Shown here piece by piece: positions 32,429 through 40,832 of a DNA stretch of 64,000 bases. The DNA lies in contig JBAXIO010000017.1 of NCBI GenBank assembly GCA_037138335.1, positions 1-64,000 of the forward strand, given 5' to 3'. Every line of letters begins with the position of its first letter. Position 1 is the first letter of the stretch. The position numbers were made by a program, and so were the translations under genes. The stretch comes from CAIRDP01 sp037138335 (GTDB lineage: Bacteria; Bacteroidota; Bacteroidia; Bacteroidales; FEN-979). A model generated the notes under the pieces. It made no database searches. It saw only the letters and a list, made by a program, of their open reading frames with translations, and had not been told where the DNA came from.

Positions 32429-35226
32429 TCCCCGTCTTTTACACAACGGAATCCGACCGTTGCATTCCTGTCAAGGCCTGGTGAAATCAGTAACAGCATT
32501 TCAGGATGGCAGGCCGGCACCGGCCCTCCGGTTACGTACCAGATGCTTTGGGTCGGATGATAATAACTTCCCCCCTTTATGATAGTGAAGTAGTAGGCCC
32601 CGTTATAATAAACATCGTTGGTCATCTGCCAAACGTTGCCAATCATATCTTCAACTCCGTAAGGACTTGCTCCCCCGGGGAAGGCAGTGACTGCTGTTTC
32701 ATGGTTAAGGTTAAAATTGCATAGTGTGGAATCGGCTTTGCCGCCCCAAGGAAACTGCCTCATGTCGTTTCCCTGTGCTGCATACTGCCATTCCTGCTCG
32801 GTAGGCAGCCTTTTCCCTTTTTGCCTGCAATACGCAGCCGCATCATCGGGGCTGACGAAGACGACCGGTTTATTCCCGTCGGAAAGTTCAGGTAATTTAC
32901 TGTTCTTCCATTGTTTCAGATAAGATGAAGTGTCGGCCGGCCGGTAATGTGCTGCTTGTATGAAGCGGAGAAAGTCAAGGTTGGTCACAGGGTACCTGTC
33001 CATATATAGTTTATTCATCGTTCTCACCACCGTATCGCTGTAATCAGGGAAAAGTATGAAAGGGTCCTGGGACCGTGGATCCCTCTGCGTATAGAACCTG
33101 AATTTCCCCTTCGGAATTTCAACCATGCCTTCAGGAACCGTTTTGGAAGGAATAGTGCGTTTAACAGAGGAAACCAGGTGTGGAATGTTTGCTTTGGGCA
33201 AAACAACGGCCTCATCCAGAAGTTCATCCTTATCAAAAAGCTGGACTACCAGTTTAGGGCAGGCTTCGCCAAACTTCTCCCGGTAAGCGATATTTCCGCT
33301 CCCGGCCGGGAATTCCAATCCTTTGTTACCATAGTTTGGATTTTCACCGAATACCTTCATCTTATCCCCTGTTCCAGAACTGAAAAACAGGGTGTCGCCA
33401 ATATCCCTGAAATTGATCAGCCGCGGAAAGAGCGCAATGCAGCCTACGTTTCCTTCGCGACGGGTGTTAAGGTCGCTTTTGTCGAAAGGATCGATCTGAA
33501 CTGTTATACCATTTTTCCCATTGATCTGAAGGGGCTTGACTTCCTGGTTGTTCCAGAGATCGACATAATGCTTTTCTATACCGGGTTCAGGGGCAATGAA
33601 GAGTGCCGCATTCCATCCCTGGGGTTTAAGGCTGTATATGGTATAAACAGTCTTATTCCCGGCCTGCCAGCGGTTTATATATACCGAATCGGTAAGGGTT
33701 GGAATAAGAGGCATCCATTGATAATTATGAAAGACAGAATTGTTCTCCCTCAATATCCTGGTAGTCCTTCCCATGTAGGCATATTCCTCTTTGATCCAGG
33801 AAGGCCTTCCCGGCCTCATTGTATTGATCTCAACGCCGTAGCCGTTGAAAAAAGCGCAGGCCAGTTCCCTGTGCAGCCTGTCATCGGCCAATTGCAGCAC
33901 CCTGAAAATGGCAAAGTCGGGTTTGATAAATTTATTCAGGTTTAAAGGGGGCGGCATCACCAGGGCATCATGAACCCGGCCCGAAACTATCCCCGGCATA
34001 TCTTTGGGAACAGCCATCCCCTCACTATACATGATAATACCCGGTTTTACCCTGTCGGCGGCAGCCTGGAGCTCCCTGCTTGATTCCCCTTTGGTGTCAA
34101 GCACCACACCGTCGGCATCAGTAGCACGCAGAAGCACTTCCATGCCGTTCAGCTGATCTTCCTGCCGTGTGCCCTCATCCCATGGATTGTATGAAATGAA
34201 ATACTTCTTCCCTTTGCTATGGGCGAAGGCAGTTTGCTTCTTCAGTTCTTCCAGGCCACCTGGAAGGTCCCTGTACATATCCCACTGGTTCCTCTGATCG
34301 AGCCCAAGGCGCGGCCAGGTGGGCCATAAGGTAAAAATGTCAAATCCCCCGTTCAGGTCATCGAATTCGGTAAGCGAAGAATAAAAAGTGAATTTCTTTT
34401 TACGGTAATCGTAATATTTGTCATCCCAGGCAAACTGCAGGAGCATCAGGTATTTGCCCCTCATCCACTGCAGGTCAGGCCGTTCAAACATACTGTTATC
34501 AAAAGAATTGAGGTCGTATAGAAAATGCTTCTGAAACATTATTCTCAGTCCTTCCTGCCAGTCCCCTGTATGGGTATCAAAGTAAAGGCTGTATTCTGCC
34601 CAGCCTGAGGGTTGCAGTGTTACGGCCCAACGGTCAATAGCGGTCTTTTCCTTATCCCTGTTGGTTCGCCTTGCCATGGATGTAACTGAAATGCTGTCGC
34701 CGAGCGCCAGGTCAGAGAAGCCCATATGCCAGGCGTTGTCAGGGAGTATAACTCCTACAGGGCCGTAACCGGGACGGAAAAGCAGGGAACGGCATAGGTA
34801 ATGAGGCCATTCTTTAGTGCCCCCGGCAGTGATATATACCTTACCGGGGCCTTCACCCAAGGGAACGAGGTTTTCTACCGTATGCTTTGCTTTGCCCTGG
34901 TTGGTGAACCTTACCAGGTATTTCAAACCCTGTTTACAGTTCTTGTCGGGAGAAATTATGCATCCGAGGGAATCGGCAAGTTTCAAAATTATGCTGTCGT
35001 TCCTGAATTCTGCCGCTTGGGATTCCGATCTGTATATGACACTGTCGATAAGCACCGAAAACAAAGGCGTAGGGGAATTCGTTTTAACATCCCTGCCGTT
35101 AAGGGTAAACCCATATATATTGACCGGGGCTGTCATGTCAAAATGTACGGCTGATACCTGGGCAGAAACATCGCCGGCCCCGAATGACGCCATCAGCAGG
35201 GCTAAAATCACAATGAACGTTTTCAT
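32425..35226 (-). CDS. TIM-barrel glycosidase-like / SUMF1-domain fusion protein
   Basis: A 933-residue exported protein with signal peptide ending VSAQ. Residues about 25-220 form a beta domain; about 225-560 is a (beta/alpha)8 glycoside-hydrolase-like region with candidate acids in VVLDTKGESS and MYSEGMAVP; about 565-690 is a beta domain; and about 700-933 is a formylglycine-generating-enzyme (SUMF1/FGE-sulfatase) fold with 'KGKRLPTEQEWQYAA' and 'GNVWQMTND'. The catalytic cysteine pair of true FGE is missing: the segment after KGGSYY reads HPTQSIW, and only C906 and C928 remain. The fold is thus likely structural or sugar-binding. No sulfatase is near. Convergent 4-bp overlap with the CAP gene. 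Confidence 0.7.
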   Translation of the reverse strand: MKTFIVILALLMASFGAGDVSAQVSAVHFDMTAPVNIYGFTLNGRDVKTNSPTPLFSVLIDSVIYRSESQAAEFRNDSIILKLADSLGCIISPDKNCKQGLKYLVRFTNQGKAKHTVENLVPLGEGPGKVYITAGGTKEWPHYLCRSLLFRPGYGPVGVILPDNAWHMGFSDLALGDSISVTSMARRTNRDKEKTAIDRWAVTLQPSGWAEYSLYFDTHTGDWQEGLRIMFQKHFLYDLNSFDNSMFERPDLQWMRGKYLMLLQFAWDDKYYDYRKKKFTFYSSLTEFDDLNGGFDIFTLWPTWPRLGLDQRNQWDMYRDLPGGLEELKKQTAFAHSKGKKYFISYNPWDEGTRQEDQLNGMEVLLRATDADGVVLDTKGESSRELQAAADRVKPGIIMYSEGMAVPKDMPGIVSGRVHDALVMPPPLNLNKFIKPDFAIFRVLQLADDRLHRELACAFFNGYGVEINTMRPGRPSWIKEEYAYMGRTTRILRENNSVFHNYQWMPLIPTLTDSVYINRWQAGNKTVYTIYSLKPQGWNAALFIAPEPGIEKHYVDLWNNQEVKPLQINGKNGITVQIDPFDKSDLNTRREGNVGCIALFPRLINFRDIGDTLFFSSGTGDKMKVFGENPNYGNKGLEFPAGSGNIAYREKFGEACPKLVVQLFDKDELLDEAVVLPKANIPHLVSSVKRTIPSKTVPEGMVEIPKGKFRFYTQRDPRSQDPFILFPDYSDTVVRTMNKLYMDRYPVTNLDFLRFIQAAHYRPADTSSYLKQWKNSKLPELSDGNKPVVFVSPDDAAAYCRQKGKRLPTEQEWQYAAQGNDMRQFPWGGKADSTLCNFNLNHETAVTAFPGGASPYGVEDMIGNVWQMTNDVYYNGAYYFTIIKGGSYYHPTQSIWYVTGGPVPACHPEMLLLISPGLDRNATVGFRCVKDGD

Positions 35227-35274
35227 AGGTCAGGAATTCCTTGATGCTTATAAAATCTTACAGTTAAATGTAAA

Positions 35275-35309
35275 CAGTCAATATTCACTGTTCACTAGTC
35301 ACCATTCAC
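35275..35309. repeat. heptamer array, inverted copy of the 4108 family
   Basis: Five 7-bp units CAGTCAA, TATTCAC, TGTTCAC, TAGTCAC and CATTCAC. On the minus strand the units read GTGAATG, GTGACTA, GTGAACA, GTGAATA, the same consensus as the array at 4108-4162. It overlaps the stop codon of the gene at 35306. Confidence 0.75.
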
Positions 35310-36145
35310 TCTTTTTTTCCCGTATCCCTTACCAATACAGGCGGGACTACCAGGGGCGGATGGGCATCGATCAGCTGCTGCATCTCATGCCTGAGCCTCA
35401 CATTGGTGTTGATCGCCGAATCATAGGCTTTCCCGTATGAGACACCCTCAGCCATCAGTTTACGTTCAAGCAGTTCAGTTTTGATTGAAAGTTCTGTTTC
35501 TTCCGAAGATATTTGTCCGTCGAGCCAGATTTCCCGTGCAGGTATGTAGTGGTAGGCCATATCGTTTCCGCTGAGGCCGAAATCGGGGAAGATCAAGGCA
35601 CGAACTCTATAGCCGTCAACAACCCACACGCTTATCCCCTCCCTTATTCCCAGTGGTACACGGTAGATACCCCTGAGTACAATGCTATCGGGGATCCCGG
35701 GGATTTCCCTTACTTTCGTTGCGTCTTCAGGGCAAACCCTATGCAGTGATGCTTCATGGGCCCTGCATATTGAATCCCAGGATTTTCTCATTTTCAGTTC
35801 AAGCATCAGTGAGGAATCATGGGACTTTTCATAGGTCCAGCCGAATTTGGCCATCAGGGCTCTTTCATTCAGTTCATGTGCGAGTGTAAGTTCGAATTCT
35901 TCGCAGGATACCGCATGGTCGATCCAGATCTCTCCTTTGGGGTTGAACAGGTAACGTTGTTCGTTCCCTCCATAAAGAAATTCCTTATACACATGTTGCC
36001 TGATTTTATAGCCGTCTACGATCCAGATGGCAAAACCCTCTTTCTCACCATAATATGAGCGGTAGACTCCTTCAACTGTCTTGTTTTTATTGCATGAAAT
36101 CAATATAAAAAGGGCGCATAAACCCAATAAAAGTCTGGTTCTCAT
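35306..36145 (-). CDS. lipoprotein with two internal repeats, possible zincin-like
   Basis: A 279-residue lipoprotein (lipobox LISC) made of two copies of a roughly 115-residue unit, at about 25-135 and 155-265. Each unit runs 'VDGYK(/R)..', then 'EIW(I/L)D', an E-rich helix and a 'Y.K(S/A)HD(S)..' or 'YGKAYDSA' tail. The first copy has HELNER followed 15 residues later by a His, like zincin-type metal sites and like phage HEL-ER-LM proteins; the second copy has TELLER and has lost the His. I do not recognise a named family. The gene is single, and its 3' end runs into a heptamer array. Confidence 0.6.
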   Translation of the reverse strand: MRTRLLLGLCALFILISCNKNKTVEGVYRSYYGEKEGFAIWIVDGYKIRQHVYKEFLYGGNEQRYLFNPKGEIWIDHAVSCEEFELTLAHELNERALMAKFGWTYEKSHDSSLMLELKMRKSWDSICRAHEASLHRVCPEDATKVREIPGIPDSIVLRGIYRVPLGIREGISVWVVDGYRVRALIFPDFGLSGNDMAYHYIPAREIWLDGQISSEETELSIKTELLERKLMAEGVSYGKAYDSAINTNVRLRHEMQQLIDAHPPLVVPPVLVRDTGKKE

Positions 36146-36164
36146 AGTTTCAGGATATAATCCC

Positions 36165-36172
36165 CAAAAATA
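36165..36172 (-). promoter_or_regulatory. -7 box of the two-repeat lipoprotein gene
   Basis: TATTTTTG on the minus strand 20 bp before the start at 36145; no clear -33 TTG. Confidence 0.35.
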
Positions 36173-36193
36173 GGAATATAAAGCTATATTTAG

Positions 36194-36201
36194 TACTTTT
36201 G
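36194..36201 (+). promoter_or_regulatory. -7 box of the ABC membrane-domain gene
   Basis: TACTTTTG fits TAnnTTTG, 21 bp before the ATG at 36223; it covers the TTG at 36199, so the ATG is the likely start. Confidence 0.45.
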
Positions 36202-36222
36202 CATCTACTTCCCTTCACTAAA

Positions 36223-37089
36223 ATGACTATACAGAAACTCGCATATGAATACAGGTTCAAGATTGGATTGGTTCTTGTTTTTGTCCTTCTTGAGAATGTA
36301 GCCTGGATTATTGAACCGGGTTATTTCGGCAAACTGCTCGACAGGCTGATCGACTATTTCTATGATCATGAAAAGGTCAATTATTTAAAACCCCTTTTTA
36401 TCTGGATTTTTATATACCTCCTGAATGTGGTCGGGGGGACAATGCACCGTTTCCTCAGCGGCCGGATCTATTCGAAGATGTTTGCCGACGTCGCCGAGAA
36501 AGTCATAATCTTATCGAGAAAGCAGAAAGACCCTGTTTCACGGACGCTGATCAGGGCTGAACTTACAAAAGAGTTCGTTGTATTTTTCAAAGAAAGGTTG
36601 CCTGAAGTTTCATGGCAGTTTTGTGCGACATTCGGTGCCATCATTGCCATGTTTTTTTATGACTGGCGGATTGCAGCAGTTTGCCTTATTGTGGTCATCC
36701 CCCTGTATGTTTTTTCCCGTTTTTACAGGAGAAACGTGCTGACCTTGCAAAGGAACATCAGGGATACACAGGAAGACCTATATAAGGTTGTTGAGAACAG
36801 GAGTACTGCTTCCATCCATGAATTTTACCGCAGCATGGTCGGGCCCCAGTTCAAGATCGCCCGCTGGAATTCATTCAATTACCTTGTTATCAAGCTTATC
36901 CTGATGGGTATCTTTATTGTGGTGCTGTTTATCTGTGTTGATGTTGACAATTTCTCAACCGGTAATATTTATTCCATTGTTGCCTATCTGTGGACTTTTA
37001 TCTCTTCAGCCGAATACCTTCCCGGGCTGATGGAAAGCTATTCCTCGGTTAAGGAACTTGGCCATCGTCTTAAGGAAGAAGACATCTGA
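36223..37089 (+). CDS. stand-alone ABC transporter six-TM domain protein
   Basis: About 288 residues consisting only of an ABC exporter type transmembrane domain (six helices, with the long 'VVENRSTASIHEFYR..' cytoplasmic helices), resembling the ABC_membrane_3 group. There is no nucleotide-binding domain, and the gene ends cleanly, converging on ogt with no spacer and no truncation signs. Such lone domains are annotated in Bacteroidota; whether they pair with a separate ATPase or have another role is unknown. Start at ATG 36223 rather than the TTG at 36199, which sits inside the promoter box. Confidence 0.75.
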   Translation: MTIQKLAYEYRFKIGLVLVFVLLENVAWIIEPGYFGKLLDRLIDYFYDHEKVNYLKPLFIWIFIYLLNVVGGTMHRFLSGRIYSKMFADVAEKVIILSRKQKDPVSRTLIRAELTKEFVVFFKERLPEVSWQFCATFGAIIAMFFYDWRIAAVCLIVVIPLYVFSRFYRRNVLTLQRNIRDTQEDLYKVVENRSTASIHEFYRSMVGPQFKIARWNSFNYLVIKLILMGIFIVVLFICVDVDNFSTGNIYSIVAYLWTFISSAEYLPGLMESYSSVKELGHRLKEEDI

Positions 37090-37575
37090 TCAGCGGTAAA
37101 AAAGATCCCTTTGCGCAAAGGCATGTTCATGCTCAAGAAGCCATTTTTTTCGTTTTAATCCGCCGGCATAGCCAACCAGTCGTCCGTTTGTCCCGAGGAC
37201 CCTGTGGCATGGAATAATGACCGACACAGGATTAGCTCCGTTAGCTCCCCCGACAGCCCTGAAGGCGCTGGCATTCCCTATTCGCCGGGCCAGCTCATGA
37301 TACGAGATGGTAGTACCGTATGGTATTTTGATAAGCTCGCTCCAGACCCTGAGTTGAAAATCGGATCCTTCAAGGTCAAGGTCTAAGGTGAAGTCTTTCC
37401 TTTCGCCGATAAAATATTCATGAAGCTGGTCAACGGCGTCTTTTAATTCATGGGGGATCCTTGGGACCCTCACTTTGAAATCGAGGAAATAAAGGCTCCT
37501 TATACCTTTTTCAGAACCGGTCAGTTCAATGAAACCAATTGGGGTCTTAAGGAAAGCCCGTGGCAGGGATTTCAT
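37090..37575 (-). CDS. ogt: methylated-DNA--protein-cysteine methyltransferase
   Basis: Suicide DNA-repair protein that moves the methyl group from O6-methylguanine to its own Cys. The active-site PCHRV (Cys123) lies in the 'PVSVIIPCHRVLGTNGRLVGY' region, and the arginine finger/helix-turn-helix part 'GTTISYHELARRIGN' comes before it. 161 residues from the ATG at 37575; the longer frame to 37629 would overlap the neighbouring small gene. It stands last in a minus-strand series with a small membrane protein and a Na+/solute symporter. Confidence 0.92.
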   Translation of the reverse strand: MKSLPRAFLKTPIGFIELTGSEKGIRSLYFLDFKVRVPRIPHELKDAVDQLHEYFIGERKDFTLDLDLEGSDFQLRVWSELIKIPYGTTISYHELARRIGNASAFRAVGGANGANPVSVIIPCHRVLGTNGRLVGYAGGLKRKKWLLEHEHAFAQRDLFYR

Positions 37576-37579
37576 ATCA

Positions 37580-37789
37580 TTATGGTTTTTGGGATCTTGA
37601 TATATATGCAAGGGCCAGCATAATAACACCTAGAATAAGCATCCCTAGCCCTGACCAGAGGTTAATATTAATCCCCATGGAGGGTTTGTAAAGAGCGGCA
37701 TCAAGCCTGGTGAAAAACCCATAGGCTGTAAGCAGAAGGCCGAAAATTGTGAACATCAGTCCGATAGGAATTTTAATATCTATACCCAT
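37580..37789 (-). CDS. small two-helix membrane protein
   Basis: A 69-residue protein with two hydrophobic helices (about 8-27 and 44-62) joined by a loop of 'FTRLDAALYKPSMGININLW'. It starts 15 bp after the symporter stop and ends 4 bp before the ogt start. The size and position suggest a small accessory subunit or regulator of the symporter, as some SSS transporters have; this is inference from neighbourhood. No family name recognised. Confidence 0.65.
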   Translation of the reverse strand: MGIDIKIPIGLMFTIFGLLLTAYGFFTRLDAALYKPSMGININLWSGLGMLILGVIMLALAYISRSQKP

Positions 37790-37803
37790 AACATCAGTTT
37801 TTT

Positions 37804-39540
37804 TTACCAGAATAAAATTGTTAAAATACTTACAAGTAACAGAACAATAATGGCCAGGGTAGTAGACCTGGTATACCAGGGCACCGCTTCTTCGTTTAGT
37901 TTTGGAGTAAGCACATAGACCAGGCCTTTCAATTCATCGTCGGATTTTTTCTGTTTTGTCAGCAGTGAAAGCACCACTGTTACTATTGCGCTGGTAGAAC
38001 AGGCAAAGATAGCCGTCCAGAAATTCTGTGCCATTTCAACGGGATAGGCATGCAGATGGGCAATCCATCCGCCTTTGACCAGTGTATTGGCTCCTTCGGG
38101 AAAAGTCAGTCCGTGATGCATCAGTGCGATGAAAAAGCCGGCAAGCAGGCCTGTAAATGCAGCATGCCCTGTTGCCCTTTTCCAGAACATCCCAAGGAAG
38201 ATAACAGCAAATAAGGGCGCGTTGACCATTGAGAAGATAGTCTGAAGGAAATCCATGATGTTCCCGAACAAACTCGCCAGGTAGGCAGCGGCAATACTGA
38301 CCACGACCCCGAATATTGTTGCCATCCTACCTACAAAAAGGTAGTGATTGTCATCGGATACCTTGTCTTTGGTGGTAGGCCTGATGTAACTCTGGTAGAT
38401 ATCGTAGGTCCAGACGGTATTAAAGGCTGAGACATTTCCTGCCATTCCCGACATGAAGGAAGCCAGCAATGCTGTGACGCCCAGGCCAAGCACCCCTGCG
38501 GGGAGGTATTGTTTCAGCAGCATAATTATAGTATAGTCGTATATAGGTTGTCCGGCTTCATTCAACGGCAAGGCAAATCCCTTACCCGGGGTATTTGCAA
38601 GCACAAGGGCAACAATGCCCGGAACGATAATAAGGAAGGGGATGAACATTTTGGGAATTGCGCCGATCAGTGGGGTATTCCTGGCGGCCGTAGTGGATTT
38701 TGCCGACATGGCCCTTTGCACGATAAGGAAATTTGTACACCAGTATCCGAACGATAAAACAAATCCAAGTCCGGCAAATATCCCGTACCATTCAACTCCA
38801 AGAGGATTTGCCTTGGCCGTCCCGGTGTATTTCCAGGTCGTGGTCCAGGTATCAGGGGCATAGTGCTGGGGCATATGTGAAACAATTGGTGCAAGGCTTT
38901 GCTGAAGACCATGCCATCCGCCAACATCTTTAAGACTTAAAATAACGATAGGCAGTAATCCTACTACGATGATGAAGAACTGAAGGACTTCATTATATAT
39001 GGCTGATGAAAGTCCGCCAAGATAAGTGTAGGCAAGGACAATTGCGGCAGAAAGGATAAGGCTCAGGTGAAAGTTCCATCCAAGAACTTTCTCCATAAGG
39101 ATAGCCAGGGCATACATAGAGATACCTGATGCAAGTATTGTCATTACTGCAAAGAGAATGGCATTGAGCCCGCGGGTTTTTTCATCGTACCGCAGTTTGA
39201 GGTACTCGGGCACCGACCTGGCTTTTGAGCCATAGTAAAACGGCATCATGAAAATGGCGAGAAAAACCATGGCCGGTATTGCCCCCACCCAGTAGAAATG
39301 AGTCGTTAGCATCCCGTACTTCATGCCTGATCCGGTCATTCCCATTACTTCAAGTGCCCCCAGGTTAGTGGAGATAAAGGCCAGTCCTGCAACCCAGGCC
39401 GGCATGGAACGACCGGCTTCGAGAAATGCGCTGGCATCTTTCATATAACGTTTGAGAGCCCATCCGATCCCGAGGACAAAGGCGAAATAAATGATCATGA
39501 CCAAGTAGTCGATCCATGAGAGAATAAATTCTGAATTCAT
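37804..39540 (-). CDS. sodium:solute symporter (SSS family), SGLT-like
   Basis: A 578-residue inner-membrane symporter with about 14 helices. The family features are present: 'FISTNLGALEVMGMTGSGMKYG' near the N-terminus, 'FGYWCTNFLIVQRAMSAKS' in the middle and 'KMFIPFLIIVPGIVA' after it, placing it with sodium/sugar (SGLT-like) transporters that import sugars, sugar acids or myo-inositol with Na+. Exact cargo unknown. It heads a small minus-strand unit with a 69-residue membrane protein and ogt. A minus-strand -7-like box (TAACTTTG at 39653-39660) is 110 bp upstream. Confidence 0.85.
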   Translation of the reverse strand: MNSEFILSWIDYLVMIIYFAFVLGIGWALKRYMKDASAFLEAGRSMPAWVAGLAFISTNLGALEVMGMTGSGMKYGMLTTHFYWVGAIPAMVFLAIFMMPFYYGSKARSVPEYLKLRYDEKTRGLNAILFAVMTILASGISMYALAILMEKVLGWNFHLSLILSAAIVLAYTYLGGLSSAIYNEVLQFFIIVVGLLPIVILSLKDVGGWHGLQQSLAPIVSHMPQHYAPDTWTTTWKYTGTAKANPLGVEWYGIFAGLGFVLSFGYWCTNFLIVQRAMSAKSTTAARNTPLIGAIPKMFIPFLIIVPGIVALVLANTPGKGFALPLNEAGQPIYDYTIIMLLKQYLPAGVLGLGVTALLASFMSGMAGNVSAFNTVWTYDIYQSYIRPTTKDKVSDDNHYLFVGRMATIFGVVVSIAAAYLASLFGNIMDFLQTIFSMVNAPLFAVIFLGMFWKRATGHAAFTGLLAGFFIALMHHGLTFPEGANTLVKGGWIAHLHAYPVEMAQNFWTAIFACSTSAIVTVVLSLLTKQKKSDDELKGLVYVLTPKLNEEAVPWYTRSTTLAIIVLLLVSILTILFW

Positions 39541-39683
39541 CGATTCCTGTAAATTAATTAATACTAAGAACTGTAAATTTCCCGTTTAGAATCACTCAGG
39601 CGTGCAAAGGCACAGAAGAAATTGGAATATCTTTACCGCCCGAATGACATTTCAAAGTTAGAAATTCCTTGAAAACAACTGCT

Positions 39684-40832
39684 ATGATTTTATTTGTAAC
39701 CATCGTGGTTACAATATACACCCTGGTCAATTATTTAATTTTCATCAGGGCTTTACAGGCCTTTCCTTCCGGTTCCTCCGTAAGACTATGGTTTATTCCT
39801 GCCTTCTGGCTGGTTGCGGCAGCTTTTGTGGCAGCAAGGATACTGGAAAGGACAAGCCCGTGTCATTTCACTGAATTCCTCACCTGGGTCGGGAACTTCT
39901 GGCTTGCTTTTATGCTGTTCTTTACCCTGATAGTCATCCTCCTCGATATTACCAGGCTACTCAACCATTTCTTCCATTTCCTGCCGGCATTTATTTATAC
40001 TGATTATCTGAAGACCAAGCAGATCATACTTATCGCCTCTGTTGCCTATACGGTTATCATGGTAACTGCAGGATACATCAATGCCAGGAATCCCAGGGTC
40101 AGGGAACTTAACCTTTCTATTGCAAAATCGGGGCATGGAAGAAAATCTCTTACTATCTCCATGGCTTCAGATATCCATCTCGGGACCATTATCCGCAAAG
40201 CAAAAGCCAAAGAACTCGTGAGTTTGCTCAATGCACCCAAACCCGACCTGATCCTGCTTGCCGGCGATGTGGTTGATGAAGACCTCGCCCCGGTCATCAA
40301 GGATAATATCGGGGAGGCTTTATGTGAACTGAAAGCAGGGATCGGCGTATATGCCATTACCGGGAATCACGAATATATAGGCGGTGCAGGTCCTGCCGTT
40401 GAATACCTGGAAAAACACTGTGTTAAAATGCTCAGGGATACCGCACTGCTTGTAAACAACCAGTTTTACATAGTGGGACGTGATGACCGGGATAAACCCC
40501 GCTTCACAGGTAAAGCGCGCAAAGAACTTTCGGAAATCATGAAAGATGTTGACCACTCCTACCCGATCATCCTGATGGACCATCAGCCTTTTAATCTTGG
40601 CAAAAGTGTGGAAAACGGCGTCGACCTTCAGCTTTCCGGACATACCCATCACGGGCAGATCTGGCCTTTCAATTATATCACGAAGGCCATTTATGAGCTC
40701 AGTTGGGGATATAAAAAAATAAAGGATACACATTTTTATGTCTCCTGCGGTTTCGGTACATGGGGGCCGCCGGTAAGGCTTGGCAACCGTCCGGAAGTAT
40801 TGATAATTCACCTCACATTCAACAATGAATAA
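39684..40832 (+). CDS. membrane-anchored metallophosphoesterase
   Basis: Four N-terminal transmembrane helices (residues about 1-140) precede a calcineurin-like phosphoesterase domain with all metal motifs: ASDIHLG, AGDVVDED, TGNHEY, MDHQP and GHTHHGQIW. It resembles the YkuE/UDP-diacylglucosamine-hydrolase-like membrane group. The substrate is unknown; phospholipid or UDP-linked lipids have been proposed for relatives. I use ATG 39684 (TTG at 39669 is possible). It overlaps the next gene by 8 bp, so the two are coupled. Confidence 0.82.
   Translation: MILFVTIVVTIYTLVNYLIFIRALQAFPSGSSVRLWFIPAFWLVAAAFVAARILERTSPCHFTEFLTWVGNFWLAFMLFFTLIVILLDITRLLNHFFHFLPAFIYTDYLKTKQIILIASVAYTVIMVTAGYINARNPRVRELNLSIAKSGHGRKSLTISMASDIHLGTIIRKAKAKELVSLLNAPKPDLILLAGDVVDEDLAPVIKDNIGEALCELKAGIGVYAITGNHEYIGGAGPAVEYLEKHCVKMLRDTALLVNNQFYIVGRDDRDKPRFTGKARKELSEIMKDVDHSYPIILMDHQPFNLGKSVENGVDLQLSGHTHHGQIWPFNYITKAIYELSWGYKKIKDTHFYVSCGFGTWGPPVRLGNRPEVLIIHLTFNNE

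Noticed and set aside
33178..33945. 255-residue plus-strand frame inside the TIM-barrel/SUMF1 gene
   Set aside because: It lies antisense to a well supported exported enzyme and shows no domain or signal of its own.
32425..35226. SUMF1 domain as a sulfatase-maturing formylglycine enzyme
   Set aside because: The catalytic cysteine pair is absent and no sulfatase gene is present in the window.
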